Positions 43,663 to 53,270 of a DNA stretch of 64,000 nt are shown one piece after another; positions within the stretch are counted from its first letter, which is position 1; every line of letters starts with the position of its first letter. The notes under the pieces are model-generated. The model had not been told where the DNA came from. It did not search any database and saw only the letters and a program-made list of their open reading frames with translations. The translations under genes were made by a program, and so were the position numbers. Location of the stretch: assembly GCF_000506985.1 (NCBI RefSeq), contig NZ_KI650979.1, forward strand, positions 1,488,710 through 1,552,709. The letters are read 5' to 3'. This stretch comes from Advenella kashmirensis W13003. GTDB taxonomy: Bacteria > Pseudomonadota > Gammaproteobacteria > Burkholderiales > Burkholderiaceae_B.

Positions 43663-45666
43663 CTAAGGAGCCGAGGAATCGGATCTCGCCAATTGCCGAT
43701 AGACCGTGCTGCGGTGCAATCCCAGTTCCCTGGCCGTTTTACTGACATTGCCCCTGTTTTTCACCAGCGCCTGTCTAATCCGCAGGGTCTGCAGGTCCTT
43801 GAGACTGACGTCGGGCAAGGGTTGATCCGATTGGGTCTGAAAAGGAGCCAGGATGTTAGTGTCAGCGGTTGGGTTGCAGGCGAGCGCTTCAGGCGCAGGG
43901 ATCGAGTTGGAAGCAGCGCTGCCCGCCCGTGTTTCCGGGGCTGCCGATGGCGCGCCGCGCACTTGCCTGAGCAAATGGACAGGCAGTGCATCGGGGCGGA
44001 TAATGCTTCCGGTCGGCAAAAAGGCGGCCAGCGTTTTGAGAACGGAACGCAATTGCCTGTAGTTGCCGGGCCAGGGGCAGGCGCACAGGATGTCCAGTGT
44101 CTCGTCGTCAAAAATCAGGCTGGGCGAGCTTTCGTGGCGTCGAAGCTCGGCGCAGATAAACATGCGCAGGTCGGCGCGCTGGCGCAGCGGGGGCAGATGA
44201 ACCAAGTGGTCCTGAATTCGATAGTAAAGATCCTGACGGAAATTTTCTTCCTGTGCCAGTATTTCTGCCTGCTGGTTGGTCGCGCTGATCAGGCCGAACT
44301 GAACCGGCCAGGCCTTATCGGATCCCAGTGGCTGTACGACCCGCTCCTGCAACACCCGCAGAAGTCGTGACTGCAATGGCAGGGGCATATCGCCGATTTC
44401 GTCCAGGAACAATACCCCGCCGTTGGCGTCGCGCAGCCGTCCGCGTGAGCCGTTGCGCTGCGCACCGGTAAAGGCGCCCGGCTCGTAGCCGAACAGTTCT
44501 GCTTCAATCAGGCTTTCGGGCAGCGCGGCGCAGTTAATGGCAATAAATGGTCCGTTGCGCCAGCGGCTGTGCGCATGCAGGTGTCGGGCAAATACCTCTT
44601 TGCCGGTGCCTGTTTCACCCAGCAGCAAAATGCCCAGATCGGCATTGATGGCCAGCGTACTCTGGCGCAACGCAAGCTGCAATGCGGGTTCCAGCGTTGG
44701 CAGGCTGGCCGCGGGCAGGCCGGCGGGTTTCGTGCGGTCTTTGTCTGCGGGGGACTTCGCCTGGATCGACCCAGCATGGCCAGTCTGTGCGGCTGCGGCG
44801 TTGTCTGAATTGGGTACACCGATCCGCTCAAATTGCAGCGTGGCATAGAGCACCGTGCCGTCAACGACATGACTGGCCGATGGATGTGGCTGCAGTTGTT
44901 TCCATTGTGGCAGCCAGTTTTCGACCGCCTGATCCAGCAGCTGGGTCAGCGGTACACCCAGCACATCAGCCGCCACTTCGCTTGCGCCCACGATATATTC
45001 ATCGGCGACAAGTAAAGTGCCACACAGCGCCGGGTTGATAGGGCCGGGCTGGCGCTGAAATTGCAGTCGTGCGATATGAGTGTCGGCCAAGTCCAGTATC
45101 TGATCACCGATCTGGCGCGCCGTGGCCCGGACCAGGTCGCCGGTATAGTCGGGAAGCGTGCGGGCATCGCCCGAGATGTCCAGTACACCCAGTATGTCGC
45201 CACGTGGCGAGCGGATCGGCGCGGCATGACAACTGAGGATGCGGTTGCAGGACAGATAGTGTTCCTGGCCATGCACCCGGATGAAGGCGTTTTCGATGAG
45301 TGCAGTGCCGATGGCATTGGTGCCGCGATGATCTTCTGCCCAACTGGCGCCCGGTCGCAGGGCAACCTGATCGGCCTTGTGCAGGAAAGCGTTATTCCCT
45401 GTCGAGTGCAGGATGACGCCGCTGGCGTCCGATAGCAGCAAAATGCCCTGCGCGTGTGCGACGATACCGCTGGCGGCGGCGATGTGCGGGGTCGCGGTAT
45501 GCAGCAGGCTGGCGTATTGATCCATGCGCGTGTTCAGCTCGGCGCGATCAAGCAAAACCGGTTCGCTATCGAGCGCGCCGGCCTGCCTTTCACAGCGAGC
45601 CCAGGAGCGCTGGATCAGCGCGTTCGGCTGTACTGTACCCGTAGAGTTCAGCGAGTGATGCAACAT
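43663..45666 (-). CDS. acoR: Sigma-54-dependent activator, AcoR type
   Basis: 667 residues from the ATG at 45666, which has AGGAGACGTCG upstream; a longer frame to 45765 would contain the upstream palindrome at 45724. A GAF-type sensor region (about residues 40-190, with LLLSDASGVILHSTGN and HEQY-like LSCNRILSCHAAPI) is followed by the AAA+ core: LLGETGTGKEVFARHLHA, the sigma-54 contact loop GYEPGAFTGAQ, and GGVLFLDEIGDMPL. A Fis-type helix-turn-helix ends it (KTARELGLHRSTVYRQLA). It should activate the divergent aldehyde dehydrogenase gene in response to an alcohol, aldehyde or acetoin-like signal. Confidence 0.92.
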   Translation of the reverse strand: MLHHSLNSTGTVQPNALIQRSWARCERQAGALDSEPVLLDRAELNTRMDQYASLLHTATPHIAAASGIVAHAQGILLLSDASGVILHSTGNNAFLHKADQVALRPGASWAEDHRGTNAIGTALIENAFIRVHGQEHYLSCNRILSCHAAPIRSPRGDILGVLDISGDARTLPDYTGDLVRATARQIGDQILDLADTHIARLQFQRQPGPINPALCGTLLVADEYIVGASEVAADVLGVPLTQLLDQAVENWLPQWKQLQPHPSASHVVDGTVLYATLQFERIGVPNSDNAAAAQTGHAGSIQAKSPADKDRTKPAGLPAASLPTLEPALQLALRQSTLAINADLGILLLGETGTGKEVFARHLHAHSRWRNGPFIAINCAALPESLIEAELFGYEPGAFTGAQRNGSRGRLRDANGGVLFLDEIGDMPLPLQSRLLRVLQERVVQPLGSDKAWPVQFGLISATNQQAEILAQEENFRQDLYYRIQDHLVHLPPLRQRADLRMFICAELRRHESSPSLIFDDETLDILCACPWPGNYRQLRSVLKTLAAFLPTGSIIRPDALPVHLLRQVRGAPSAAPETRAGSAASNSIPAPEALACNPTADTNILAPFQTQSDQPLPDVSLKDLQTLRIRQALVKNRGNVSKTARELGLHRSTVYRQLARSDSSAP

Positions 45667-45723
45667 CGACGTCTCCTGATGTGTTGCAAAAACAGGCGGT
45701 TGTAATTTGCGTTGCTTGCGTGC

Positions 45724-45740
45724 TGTCGCAAATGGCGACA
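45724..45740. promoter_or_regulatory. Activator-type palindrome upstream of the aldehyde dehydrogenase gene
   Basis: TGTCGC (45724-45729) and GCGACA (45735-45740) are perfect inverted arms around AAATG. It lies about 100 bp before the -24/-12 promoter, the usual place for an enhancer-binding site, and between acoR and its divergent target. Confidence 0.7.
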
Positions 45741-45824
45741 CTTGTTGCTTTGTTTTGTGTGTCATGCGCGACGTGTCAGGACCATTCTACTCCAAAACCT
45801 GCCGTGACCCTTTGCCGGAGGGCC

Positions 45825-45840
45825 TGGCATGAACTTTGCT
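45825..45840 (+). promoter_or_regulatory. Sigma-54 (-24/-12) promoter of the aldehyde dehydrogenase gene
   Basis: TGGCATGAACTTTGCT matches TGGCACG-N4-TTGCW with the invariant GG and GC ten bases apart. Transcription should begin near 45852, about 55 bases before the ATG at 45908. Confidence 0.85.
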
Positions 45841-45907
45841 GTGGTTGAAATAGCATGAGGCATGCATGCCCGCACGCTATCCAAAATCAACAGACAGGAG
45901 ATAAAAC

Positions 45908-47431
45908 ATGAACCTATCCGATTTGAAACAGTTTGGGATCGATACCGAATATCCCTACAAGACCAAGTATGGCAACTATATTGGCGGCAAGTGGGTTGAG
46001 CCCGCGTCTGGCGAGTATTTCCAGAATATTTCACCTGTGAATGGACAGGTGTTTTGCGAAGTTGCCCGTTCCAATGCAGATGACATTGATCGCGCGGTGG
46101 ATGCCGCCCATGCTGCGAAACGTGTCTGGGCGCAGACATCGCCAGCCGACAGGTCCAATTTGCTGTTGAAAATGGCAGATCGAATCGAGCAGAACCTGAA
46201 ACTGCTTGCCGTGGCCGAAACCATCGACAATGGCAAGCCGCTGCGTGAAACCATGGCGGCCGATCTGCCGCTGGCCGTCGATCATTTGCGCTATTTTGCC
46301 GGTTGCATCCGGGCGCAGGAAGGCAGTATCTCCGAGATTGATCATACGACAGTCGCCTATCACTTCCAGGAGCCGCTGGGCGTGGTCGGCCAGATCATCC
46401 CGTGGAATTTTCCCATCCTGATGGCGATCTGGAAACTGGCACCGGCGCTGGCCGCAGGTTGCTGCGTTGTACTTAAACCTGCAGAGCAGACACCGGCTTC
46501 CATTCTGGTGTTGATGGAAATTGCCGGTGACTTGTTTCCTGCCGGCGTGATCAATGTAGTCAACGGTTACGGCAAGGAGGCAGGCAATGCACTGGCTACG
46601 CATAAGCGGATTGCCAAAATCGCGTTTACTGGTTCGACGGCAACAGGTAAACACATTCTGCATGCAGCTGCAGACAATCTGATTCCTTCGACGGTGGAGC
46701 TGGGCGGCAAGAGTCCCAATGTGTTCTTTGCCGATGTGATGGATCAGTCAGATGATTTCTTTGACAAGGCGCTGGAAGGCCTGTCTATGTTTGCGTTGAA
46801 CCAGGGCGAAGTGTGCACATGCCCCTCGCGCATTTTGATTGAGGAATCGATTTACGATCAGTTCATCGAAAAAGCCATTGCGCGAGTGCAGAAAATGAAG
46901 ACGGGCAATCCGCTGGATATGAACACCATGGTGGGGGCGCAGGCCTCACAGGCGCAGCTGGACAAGATTCTGGGCTATATCGATATCGGTCGCGATGAAG
47001 GCGCCGCTTGCCTGACCGGCGGCGAACGCAACCGCGTGCAAAGCCTGGAGGAAGGATATTACGTTTCTCCTACGCTGTTGCAGGGCAAGAACGATATGCG
47101 TATCTTCCAGGAAGAAATTTTCGGCCCCGTGGCTTCTGTGACGACCTTCCGTGATGAGGATGAAGCGTTGGAGATCGCAAACGACACATACTATGGTCTG
47201 GGTGCGGGCGTCTGGACCCGTGACGGCTCCAGGGCTTATCGCATGGGCCGCGGCATCGAGGCGGGTCGTGTCTGGACTAACTGCTATCACCTGTATCCTG
47301 CGCATGCGGCTTTCGGGGGCTACAAGCAGTCCGGGATCGGGCGTGAAACGCACAAGATGGCGCTGTCCAACTATCAACAGACCAAATGCCTGCTGGTCAG
47401 TTACAGTCCGAAGGCACTCGGGTTTTTCTGA
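45908..47431 (+). CDS. NAD-dependent aldehyde dehydrogenase (AcoD/ExaC type)
   Basis: 507 residues. Catalytic Cys is in [18 protein letters not shown], the general-base Glu in [10 protein letters not shown], and the cofactor Gly-rich segment in [12 protein letters not shown]. The [11 protein letters not shown] form is typical of AcoD/ExaC-like acetaldehyde and short-chain aldehyde dehydrogenases. Driven from a sigma-54 promoter and divergent from acoR, it probably oxidises the aldehyde formed by the PQQ alcohol dehydrogenase encoded at 53271. Confidence 0.94.
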   Translation: MNLSDLKQFGIDTEYPYKTKYGNYIGGKWVEPASGEYFQNISPVNGQVFCEVARSNADDIDRAVDAAHAAKRVWAQTSPADRSNLLLKMADRIEQNLKLLAVAETIDNGKPLRETMAADLPLAVDHLRYFAGCIRAQEGSISEIDHTTVAYHFQEPLGVVGQIIPWNFPILMAIWKLAPALAAGCCVVLKPAEQTPASILVLMEIAGDLFPAGVINVVNGYGKEAGNALATHKRIAKIAFTGSTATGKHILHAAADNLIPSTVELGGKSPNVFFADVMDQSDDFFDKALEGLSMFALNQGEVCTCPSRILIEESIYDQFIEKAIARVQKMKTGNPLDMNTMVGAQASQAQLDKILGYIDIGRDEGAACLTGGERNRVQSLEEGYYVSPTLLQGKNDMRIFQEEIFGPVASVTTFRDEDEALEIANDTYYGLGAGVWTRDGSRAYRMGRGIEAGRVWTNCYHLYPAHAAFGGYKQSGIGRETHKMALSNYQQTKCLLVSYSPKALGFF

Positions 47432-47496
47432 TCGAAAGTGCCGGCCGGGTCGTGCAATGCGATCCGGCTGTCTATATTTGCTCATACTCGGCTCAT

Positions 47497-47538
47497 ACCG
47501 GTACCGGTCTTTTTCATCAGGCTGGTACCGGTTTTGCC
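47497..47538 (+). terminator. Hairpin after the aldehyde dehydrogenase gene, overlapping a sigma-54-like promoter
   Basis: ACCGGTACC (47497-47505) pairs with GGTACCGGT (47524-47532), followed by TTT (47533-47535), a plausible terminator. The same right arm reads TGGTACCGGTTTTGCC (47523-47538), which fits a -24/-12 sigma-54 promoter with correct GG/GC spacing for the downstream molybdenum hydroxylase genes. Confidence 0.5.
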
Positions 47539-47719
47539 ATTATGCAGTCGGCCTTTTTTGCTTTTTTGATATCACAAACGTAGTTAATATGATTGTGATA
47601 CATTGAACAGATGGTTGCTATACTGAGCACGAATGCGCGGCGGGTTGGTCCGCATCGGAAGCAAAAACACGTCATGATGGGTTTTTGTATTTGGGAAACG
47701 AACAGCAAGGATGGCTACA

Positions 47720-48184
47720 ATGATTACACTTGAAATTAACGGCAAAAAACACGATGTTGATCTGCCTGGCGATACGCCCATTCTCTGGGCTCTGCGCGAT
47801 CACCTGGGATTTACCGGAACCAAGTTTGGCTGCGGCATGTCGCTGTGCGGCGCCTGTACGGTGCATCTGGATGGGGAACCCATACGTTCCTGTGTGACGC
47901 CGATTGCAGGAGCAGTCGGCAAGAAAATCGTCACGATTGAAGCCATGGCCGAGGACGAGACCGGCAAGGCGGTGCAGCAGGCCTGGGTAGAGATGGGCGT
48001 CCCCCAATGCGGCTTCTGCCAAACGGGACAGATCATGTCCGCTACTGCGCTGCTCAAGAAAACCCCCGCGCCGACCGATGCCGATATTGATGCCGCGATG
48101 AGCGGTAATTTATGCCGTTGCGGTACGTATACGCGAATTCGCGGCGCGATCAAAAACGTGGCTCAGGCCGGAGGTGCAAAATGA
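47720..48184 (+). CDS. [2Fe-2S] subunit of an IorA-type molybdenum hydroxylase
   Basis: 154 residues from the ATG at 47720; an ATG three codons earlier (47711) sits on top of the AAGG ribosome site. Two iron-sulfur clusters are visible: a plant-type ferredoxin motif [15 protein letters not shown] near residue 40 and the C-terminal-domain set CGFCQTGQ and [12 protein letters not shown]. It transfers electrons from the large subunit to an outside acceptor. It overlaps the large-subunit gene by ATGA. Similar pairs oxidise isoquinoline, nicotinate or aldehydes. Confidence 0.93.
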   Translation: MITLEINGKKHDVDLPGDTPILWALRDHLGFTGTKFGCGMSLCGACTVHLDGEPIRSCVTPIAGAVGKKIVTIEAMAEDETGKAVQQAWVEMGVPQCGFCQTGQIMSATALLKKTPAPTDADIDAAMSGNLCRCGTYTRIRGAIKNVAQAGGAK

Positions 48185-50517
48185 AACTGCGAGATCATGC
48201 AATCGCTATCGCCGCCACGGATGCGCAGATCAGCAATATCAGTCGTCGCAGCATGCTCAAGGGCCTTGCCCTGAGCGGCTTTGTGCTGGCAGTCGGTCTG
48301 CCGCTGCGAGCCTTTGCAGAAGGCGAAGAGCAGAAAGGGCCCAAAAAATACGGCGTGGATGCCATGCCTCATGGATATGTCGACAACCCGCTGGTCTTTG
48401 TTGCGATTGCGGCCGACGGTGCGGTTACGATTCTGTGTCATCGGGCCGAAATGGGACAGGGTGTGCGCACCAGTCTGCCCATGGTGGTCGCGGACGAGAT
48501 GGAGGCGGACTGGGGGCGGGTGACCGTCAAGCAGGCCTGGGCAGAAGAGCCGCGTTTTGGCAATCAGGACACCGACGGTTCACGCAGTGTGCGTCACTTC
48601 TTCATGCCCATGCGTCGGGTGGGGGCAGCGGCACGGGCAATGCTTGTGTCTGCCGCAGCCAGCCAGTGGAATGTGCCGGTATCTGAGGTGGAAGCAAAGA
48701 ATCACGAACTGGTTCATACGCCTACCGGTAAAAAACTGGGTTTTGGCGAGGTGGCGCAAAAAGCAGCGGATCTTGAGGTGCCCGACCGGGAAACGCTCAA
48801 GCTCAAACCGGCTGATGCATTTCGCTATATCGGCAAGGGTGAGACACACCTGGCGGATGGCATGGATATCGTGACCGGACGGGCCCAGTATGGCCAGGAC
48901 GTCCGATTGGAAGGCATGTTGTATGCCGTTGTGGCCAGGCCGCCTGTGTTCGGCGGCAAGCTTGTCAAAGTGGACGATGCGGCTGCGTTGAAGGTGCCGG
49001 GCGTTGTCAAAGTGGTTACTATTCCCGGCTCGCCGCCACCTGCAGTGTTCAATCCACTGGGTGGGGTCGCGGTTATCGCAACCAATACCTGGGCGGCCAT
49101 TGCCGGACGCAAGGCCCTGAAGATCGAATGGGAAGGCGGCCCGCATGCGTCTTATGATTCGGCAGCGTATCGCAAGCAGCTTGAAGCGGCGGTAAGCAAG
49201 CCGGCAGACAAGGCCGTGCGCAATGACGGCGATACAATGGCCGCTTTGGAGAGCGCTGCGAAACGCATCCAGGCCGAATATTACATTCCTCATCTGGCGC
49301 AGGCGCCGATGGAAACACCGGTTGCCACCGTGCGCATTGTCGATGGCAAATGTGAAGCCTGGGCCAGTGTCCAGGCGCCACAGGCCACGCATGACATGCT
49401 GACCAAATGGCTGGAGCTGCCTCCTGAAAACGTACGGGTCAACCAGACGTTGCTGGGTGGCGGTTTTGGTCGTAAATCGAAACCGGATTTTGTGGTGGAA
49501 GCGGGGCTTTTGTCCAAAGCGATGGACGGCAAGCCGGTGAAAGTAACCTGGACCCGGGAAGATGATATTCAGCATTCCTATTATCACACGGTCTCTGTGG
49601 AGCGGCTGGAAGCCGGCGTGGATGCGCAGGGCAAGGTAACGACCTGGCTGCATCGCAGTGCCGCGCCGTCCATCGGTTCCACCTTTGCCGATACGCAGCA
49701 CCAGTCAGCCAGCGAGCTGGGCATGGGGGCGGCCAACGTGCCGTTCGCCATCCCCAACGTCAGGGTAGAGAACCCGCCGGCAAAGGCTCACACCCGGATC
49801 GGCTGGTTCCGCTCTGTGTCGAATATTCCACGCGCGTTTGCGATCCAGTCCTTTGTGTCCGAAATGGCCGCAGAGCTGAACAAGGATCATCGTGATTTTC
49901 TGCTGGATCTGATCGGCCCGGCCAGACGCATCAACCCGGCCGCGCTGTCGGATTCGTGGAATCATGATGAGTCGCCCGAGCTATACCCCGTCGATACGGG
50001 GCGGCTCCGTAATGTGATTGAAGTTGCAACGCGGGAGGCCGGCTGGGGTAAATCGCCCCAAAAAGGGCGCAGTATGGGGCTTGCGGCTCACTACAGTTTT
50101 GTCACATACGTTGCCACGGTTGTGCATGTCGAGATTTCGGATAGCGGTCAGTTATCCATTCCACGCGTAGATGTGGCGGTTGACTGCGGACCTCAGGTCA
50201 ATCCGGAGCGGATCCGTTCCCAGATCGAAGGTGCGACCGTCATGGGTATCAGTCTGGCGACACTGGGTGAAATCAGCTTCAAGAACGGAGCGGCCGTACA
50301 AAGCAATTTTCACGATTACCGCATTACATCCATGATGAGCGCGCCACGGGAAATCCATGTGCATCTGGTGCCGGCAAAAGATTATGACGCGCCGCTGGGC
50401 GGTGTGGGGGAACCGGGCACACCGCCTGTGTCCGCCGCACTGTGCAACGCCATCTTTGCCGCGACGGGTAAGCGGATTCGCAGTTTGCCTATTGGGAATC
50501 AGTTGCAGAAGACCTGA
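48181..50517 (+). CDS. Large molybdopterin subunit of an IorB-type hydroxylase
   Basis: 778 residues from the ATG at 48181, with GGAGG just upstream. A twin-arginine signal ([14 protein letters not shown]) sends the folded complex to the periplasm, as in IorAB enzymes, where the small subunit travels along. Moco-domain blocks: [55 protein letters not shown] near the end with the active-site Glu. Length fits isoquinoline 1-oxidoreductase beta (about 780). With a cytochrome c, PQQ-ADH and aldehyde dehydrogenase nearby, an aldehyde is a reasonable alternative substrate to an N-heterocycle. Confidence 0.92.
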   Translation: MKLRDHAIAIAATDAQISNISRRSMLKGLALSGFVLAVGLPLRAFAEGEEQKGPKKYGVDAMPHGYVDNPLVFVAIAADGAVTILCHRAEMGQGVRTSLPMVVADEMEADWGRVTVKQAWAEEPRFGNQDTDGSRSVRHFFMPMRRVGAAARAMLVSAAASQWNVPVSEVEAKNHELVHTPTGKKLGFGEVAQKAADLEVPDRETLKLKPADAFRYIGKGETHLADGMDIVTGRAQYGQDVRLEGMLYAVVARPPVFGGKLVKVDDAAALKVPGVVKVVTIPGSPPPAVFNPLGGVAVIATNTWAAIAGRKALKIEWEGGPHASYDSAAYRKQLEAAVSKPADKAVRNDGDTMAALESAAKRIQAEYYIPHLAQAPMETPVATVRIVDGKCEAWASVQAPQATHDMLTKWLELPPENVRVNQTLLGGGFGRKSKPDFVVEAGLLSKAMDGKPVKVTWTREDDIQHSYYHTVSVERLEAGVDAQGKVTTWLHRSAAPSIGSTFADTQHQSASELGMGAANVPFAIPNVRVENPPAKAHTRIGWFRSVSNIPRAFAIQSFVSEMAAELNKDHRDFLLDLIGPARRINPAALSDSWNHDESPELYPVDTGRLRNVIEVATREAGWGKSPQKGRSMGLAAHYSFVTYVATVVHVEISDSGQLSIPRVDVAVDCGPQVNPERIRSQIEGATVMGISLATLGEISFKNGAAVQSNFHDYRITSMMSAPREIHVHLVPAKDYDAPLGGVGEPGTPPVSAALCNAIFAATGKRIRSLPIGNQLQKT

Positions 50518-50518
50518 G

Positions 50519-51145
50519 TCATTGCTCACCGGTGCCGTGCCGCTGCAACTGCTCCACCGTATCAATATCGATGAGACATCCCGGATCATTAACCGTAAAA
50601 ACGGTCAATGCATCCGGATGTCGGCGAATGATCGTGCGCGCGCCTTCATCGCCGGTGATGCCAAGCAACTGGTCCCTGAACTTACTGGCAAACGCGACCG
50701 GATGTCCTGGTTTGCCCTGGTATGCCGGACGTATTATTTGTTCGCCCTGGCGCAGGCGTGAAGCAACGCCGCTCACCGTCTCGGCACGGATAAAAGGCAT
50801 ATCTGAAAGCGCAATGATCCAGCCTACGCTCGCGGGGCTGCTTTGGACACCGCAACGCAGCGAGGCGCTCATACCCTGGTGCGCTTCCGTGCAGTGAACA
50901 GTACGGACCGGCAAGTCGCCAAGCGCGCTGTGCACCGCCTGCTCCTGGGGGCCGCAAACGACAGTGACGTGGGCAATATGCTGCAGCAGCGTATGACAGA
51001 CGGCATACACCATGGGCGTTCTGTCTGCCAGCGCCTGAACCGGCTTGTAGCGAGTGCCGGAGGCATCGAAGCGACTTCCCTTGCCGGCGGCCAGCACCAG
51101 AGCCACAATGTCCGGAACGCTGGTGGGGGAAGTACGCTCAGTCAT
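50519..51145 (-). CDS. MocA-like molybdopterin cytidylyl/nucleotidyltransferase
   Basis: 208 residues. The nucleotide-binding start LVLAAGKGSRFDASGTRYK, the ALSDMPFIRAETV metal/nucleotide site and GKPGHPVAFASKFRDQLLGI are those of MocA, which makes the cytosine-dinucleotide form of the molybdenum cofactor. IorAB-type enzymes need that form, which explains its place next to them. Convergent with the large subunit gene, with one base between their stop codons. Confidence 0.9.
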   Translation of the reverse strand: MTERTSPTSVPDIVALVLAAGKGSRFDASGTRYKPVQALADRTPMVYAVCHTLLQHIAHVTVVCGPQEQAVHSALGDLPVRTVHCTEAHQGMSASLRCGVQSSPASVGWIIALSDMPFIRAETVSGVASRLRQGEQIIRPAYQGKPGHPVAFASKFRDQLLGITGDEGARTIIRRHPDALTVFTVNDPGCLIDIDTVEQLQRHGTGEQ

Positions 51146-51153
51146 TGGTCCGG

Positions 51154-52173
51154 TCAGGCAGCGTATTCGGAAGGGTTGGCCTTGGCGTGAGAAACATCAA
51201 AATTCTCGGGCAGAAGAAGTCCGTTTTTGACGGCAATCACTTCTGCCATCACGCTGACTGCAATTTCTGCCGGCGATTTGCTGCCGATATAGATGCCGAT
51301 CGGTCCCCGTAAACGAGCTAACTGCGCCGGTGTCACGCCAAAATGCTCTTGCAGCCGGTCGCGGCGGGCCTGGTTGTTGCGACGAGAACCGATAGCACCG
51401 ACATAAAATGCGTTCGATTGCAGCGCTTCGAGCAGCGCCAGATCGTCCAGTTTCGGATCATGGGTCAGTGCAATGACGCAGGTGCGACTGTCCGGACGGA
51501 ACTGTGTGACAACGTCATCGGGCATATCTTCCAGAATCGTCACGCCGTGCACAGACCAGCCATTGCGATATTCGATGCGCGGATCACAGACAGTCACGGT
51601 AAAGCCGCTGAACAGCGCCATGGTGGCAACATATTCGGTCAGTTGGCCCGCGCCGATCAGCAGCATGCGAAACTCGGGACCGAAGGTGTTGAGCATACGT
51701 TGTTCATCGATACGCAACGGCAGCGGACTGGCCAATGGTTGTTGCTGCACCTGACCGGAGCGCAGATCGACGGCGCGTTCCATCAACTGGCCCTGATCCA
51801 GCGCGGCCACGAGCGCTTCCAGCGTCTGTACTTCAGGATTGAATTCAAGCAGAATTTCCAGCGTGCCGCCACAGGGCAGGCCGAATCGATAAGCCTCTTC
51901 TGCTGTGACACCGTAGCGCACCAGACAGGGCGGCGCGCCGTTGGTCAACGCATCTTTGTCGCTGCCGCCTGTGTAGCGATAGACCAGATCATCTTCAATG
52001 CAGCCGCCTGACACGGACCCGACTACAGCGCCGTCTTCGCACAGGGCCATGATCGAACCCAGGGGGCGCGGTGAAGAGCCCCAGGTGCGGATGACCGTGG
52101 CCAGCAGGGCTTTTTTTCCTTCGCGGCGCCAGGCAGCGATTTTGCGAAGTACGAGCACATCTAGGTTTTCCAT
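51154..52173 (-). CDS. XdhC/CoxI-family molybdenum hydroxylase maturation protein
   Basis: 339 residues from the ATG at 52173 (AGGTCAAAGCA upstream). CoxI-like first half: LATVIRTWGSSPRPLGSIMA and GSVSGGCIEDDLV; XdhC C-terminal Rossmann half: LLIGAGQLTEYVATMALFSG and IYIGSKSPAEIAVSVMAEV. XdhC proteins bind and insert the (sulfurated) cofactor into the hydroxylase. It lies 8 bp before the MocA-like gene on the same strand, forming a maturation operon for the enzyme encoded at 47720-50517. Confidence 0.9.
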   Translation of the reverse strand: MENLDVLVLRKIAAWRREGKKALLATVIRTWGSSPRPLGSIMALCEDGAVVGSVSGGCIEDDLVYRYTGGSDKDALTNGAPPCLVRYGVTAEEAYRFGLPCGGTLEILLEFNPEVQTLEALVAALDQGQLMERAVDLRSGQVQQQPLASPLPLRIDEQRMLNTFGPEFRMLLIGAGQLTEYVATMALFSGFTVTVCDPRIEYRNGWSVHGVTILEDMPDDVVTQFRPDSRTCVIALTHDPKLDDLALLEALQSNAFYVGAIGSRRNNQARRDRLQEHFGVTPAQLARLRGPIGIYIGSKSPAEIAVSVMAEVIAVKNGLLLPENFDVSHAKANPSEYAA

Positions 52174-52324
52174 TGCTTTGACCTGAGTTTTTCTATAGGA
52201 GCCGGGTGGACAGCGCACGACAATAATGATGATTGCAATATAACGATTGTAATGCATCCTGGACGTAATAATTCCGGCTAATGTTGTCCCGCGACGTGCT
52301 TCTGGCGTCATAAAAGGGTATCAT

Positions 52325-52338
52325 TTGATCTAGATCAT
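52325..52338. promoter_or_regulatory. FNR/ANR-like box upstream of the cytochrome c gene
   Basis: TTGATCTAGATCAT matches TTGAT-N4-ATCAA at nine of ten fixed positions. It lies 67 bp before the cytochrome start, in the divergent region with xdhC-like. Oxygen-responsive control of the cytochrome/PQQ-ADH operon is possible. Confidence 0.5.
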
Positions 52339-52404
52339 TGACTAGTCAAGCAAAGTATGGCTGGAAAATGATTTACCGCAACCCTTCCAAACACGAGAAA
52401 AGCA

Positions 52405-53193
52405 ATGAAAATTAAACTGACACACACTGCCTGCGCAGTTGCGTGCGCTGCTGCATTCGGGACCGCCTCACTTGCGCATGCCAATACTGCTGCGGCGGAT
52501 TCACAAGCTGTGCAGCAAAGTACGCCTTCCACATCCGCGACATTGATTGCAAAAGGCACTAGTGGCGCCATGACCCCCTTTCTTGTTGACGCCGAGGGAC
52601 GCACGCTGTACACGTTGACTCAGGATGGGAAAAAAGCAGCGTGCGACGAGGCCTGTATGAAGCACTGGGATCCGGTCGTTTCAGAAACCCGTCCACTGGG
52701 CAAAGACATTTTGCCGGGTCTGCTGAAAACCGAAAAAAATGACAAAGGTGTTTCGCAGGTCAGCTACGGCGGACTGCCGCTGTATCGCTTTGATGGCGAT
52801 ACCAAACCGGGCGACATGAAAGGCCAGGGATTTGCCGACGTGGGCGTGATGGTTTCTGTACTGGGCACGGCCGAGCATCCGCAGGAAGCGGGTGAGAAAG
52901 TCGAAGCGACTCCTGAGATGATGGCCGCCGGTGCGAAAGTGTTCGCCAGTACCTGCGCCGCCTGCCATGGTGCAGAAGGCCAGGGCGCTTTCGGTACCAA
53001 GCTGGAAGGATTTGATCGCCTGGCCAACGGCCCTGCGCTGCTGAGCACAATTATTCACGGATTGAACAGTATGCCCGCACTGGGTGGTCAGTTCAACGAC
53101 GAACAGGTCGCCGCAGTCGCAACGTATGTTCGCAACAGCTGGGGTAATAAGTTCGGTGGGGTTTCCGCCGAGCAGGCCAAGGCTGCACGCTGA
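52405..53193 (+). CDS. Secreted c-type cytochrome fused to a COG4315 lipoprotein-repeat domain
   Basis: 262 residues. A Sec signal ends near SLAHA. The first half holds the secreted repeat pattern FLVDAEGRTLYTLTQDG..CDEACMKHWDP and LYRFDGDTKPGDMKGQGF. The second half is a monohaem cytochrome c: CAACHGAEGQG (haem Cys and His, about residue 184) and a likely Met ligand in NSMPALGGQFND. It is 77 bp upstream of the PQQ dehydrogenase gene and is probably its electron acceptor. Confidence 0.92.
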   Translation: MKIKLTHTACAVACAAAFGTASLAHANTAAADSQAVQQSTPSTSATLIAKGTSGAMTPFLVDAEGRTLYTLTQDGKKAACDEACMKHWDPVVSETRPLGKDILPGLLKTEKNDKGVSQVSYGGLPLYRFDGDTKPGDMKGQGFADVGVMVSVLGTAEHPQEAGEKVEATPEMMAAGAKVFASTCAACHGAEGQGAFGTKLEGFDRLANGPALLSTIIHGLNSMPALGGQFNDEQVAAVATYVRNSWGNKFGGVSAEQAKAAR

Positions 53194-53270
53194 TCAGCAC
53201 AACTGACCCGATGGGCAAGCAATCACAGTGACCTGCCCACCGTAATGAATATTGAAGAATAGGACACAAA

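Noticed and set aside
48580-49701. 373-codon open frame on the minus strand
   Set aside because: Antisense to the well-conserved molybdenum hydroxylase large subunit; Arg/His-rich composition typical of a shadow frame.
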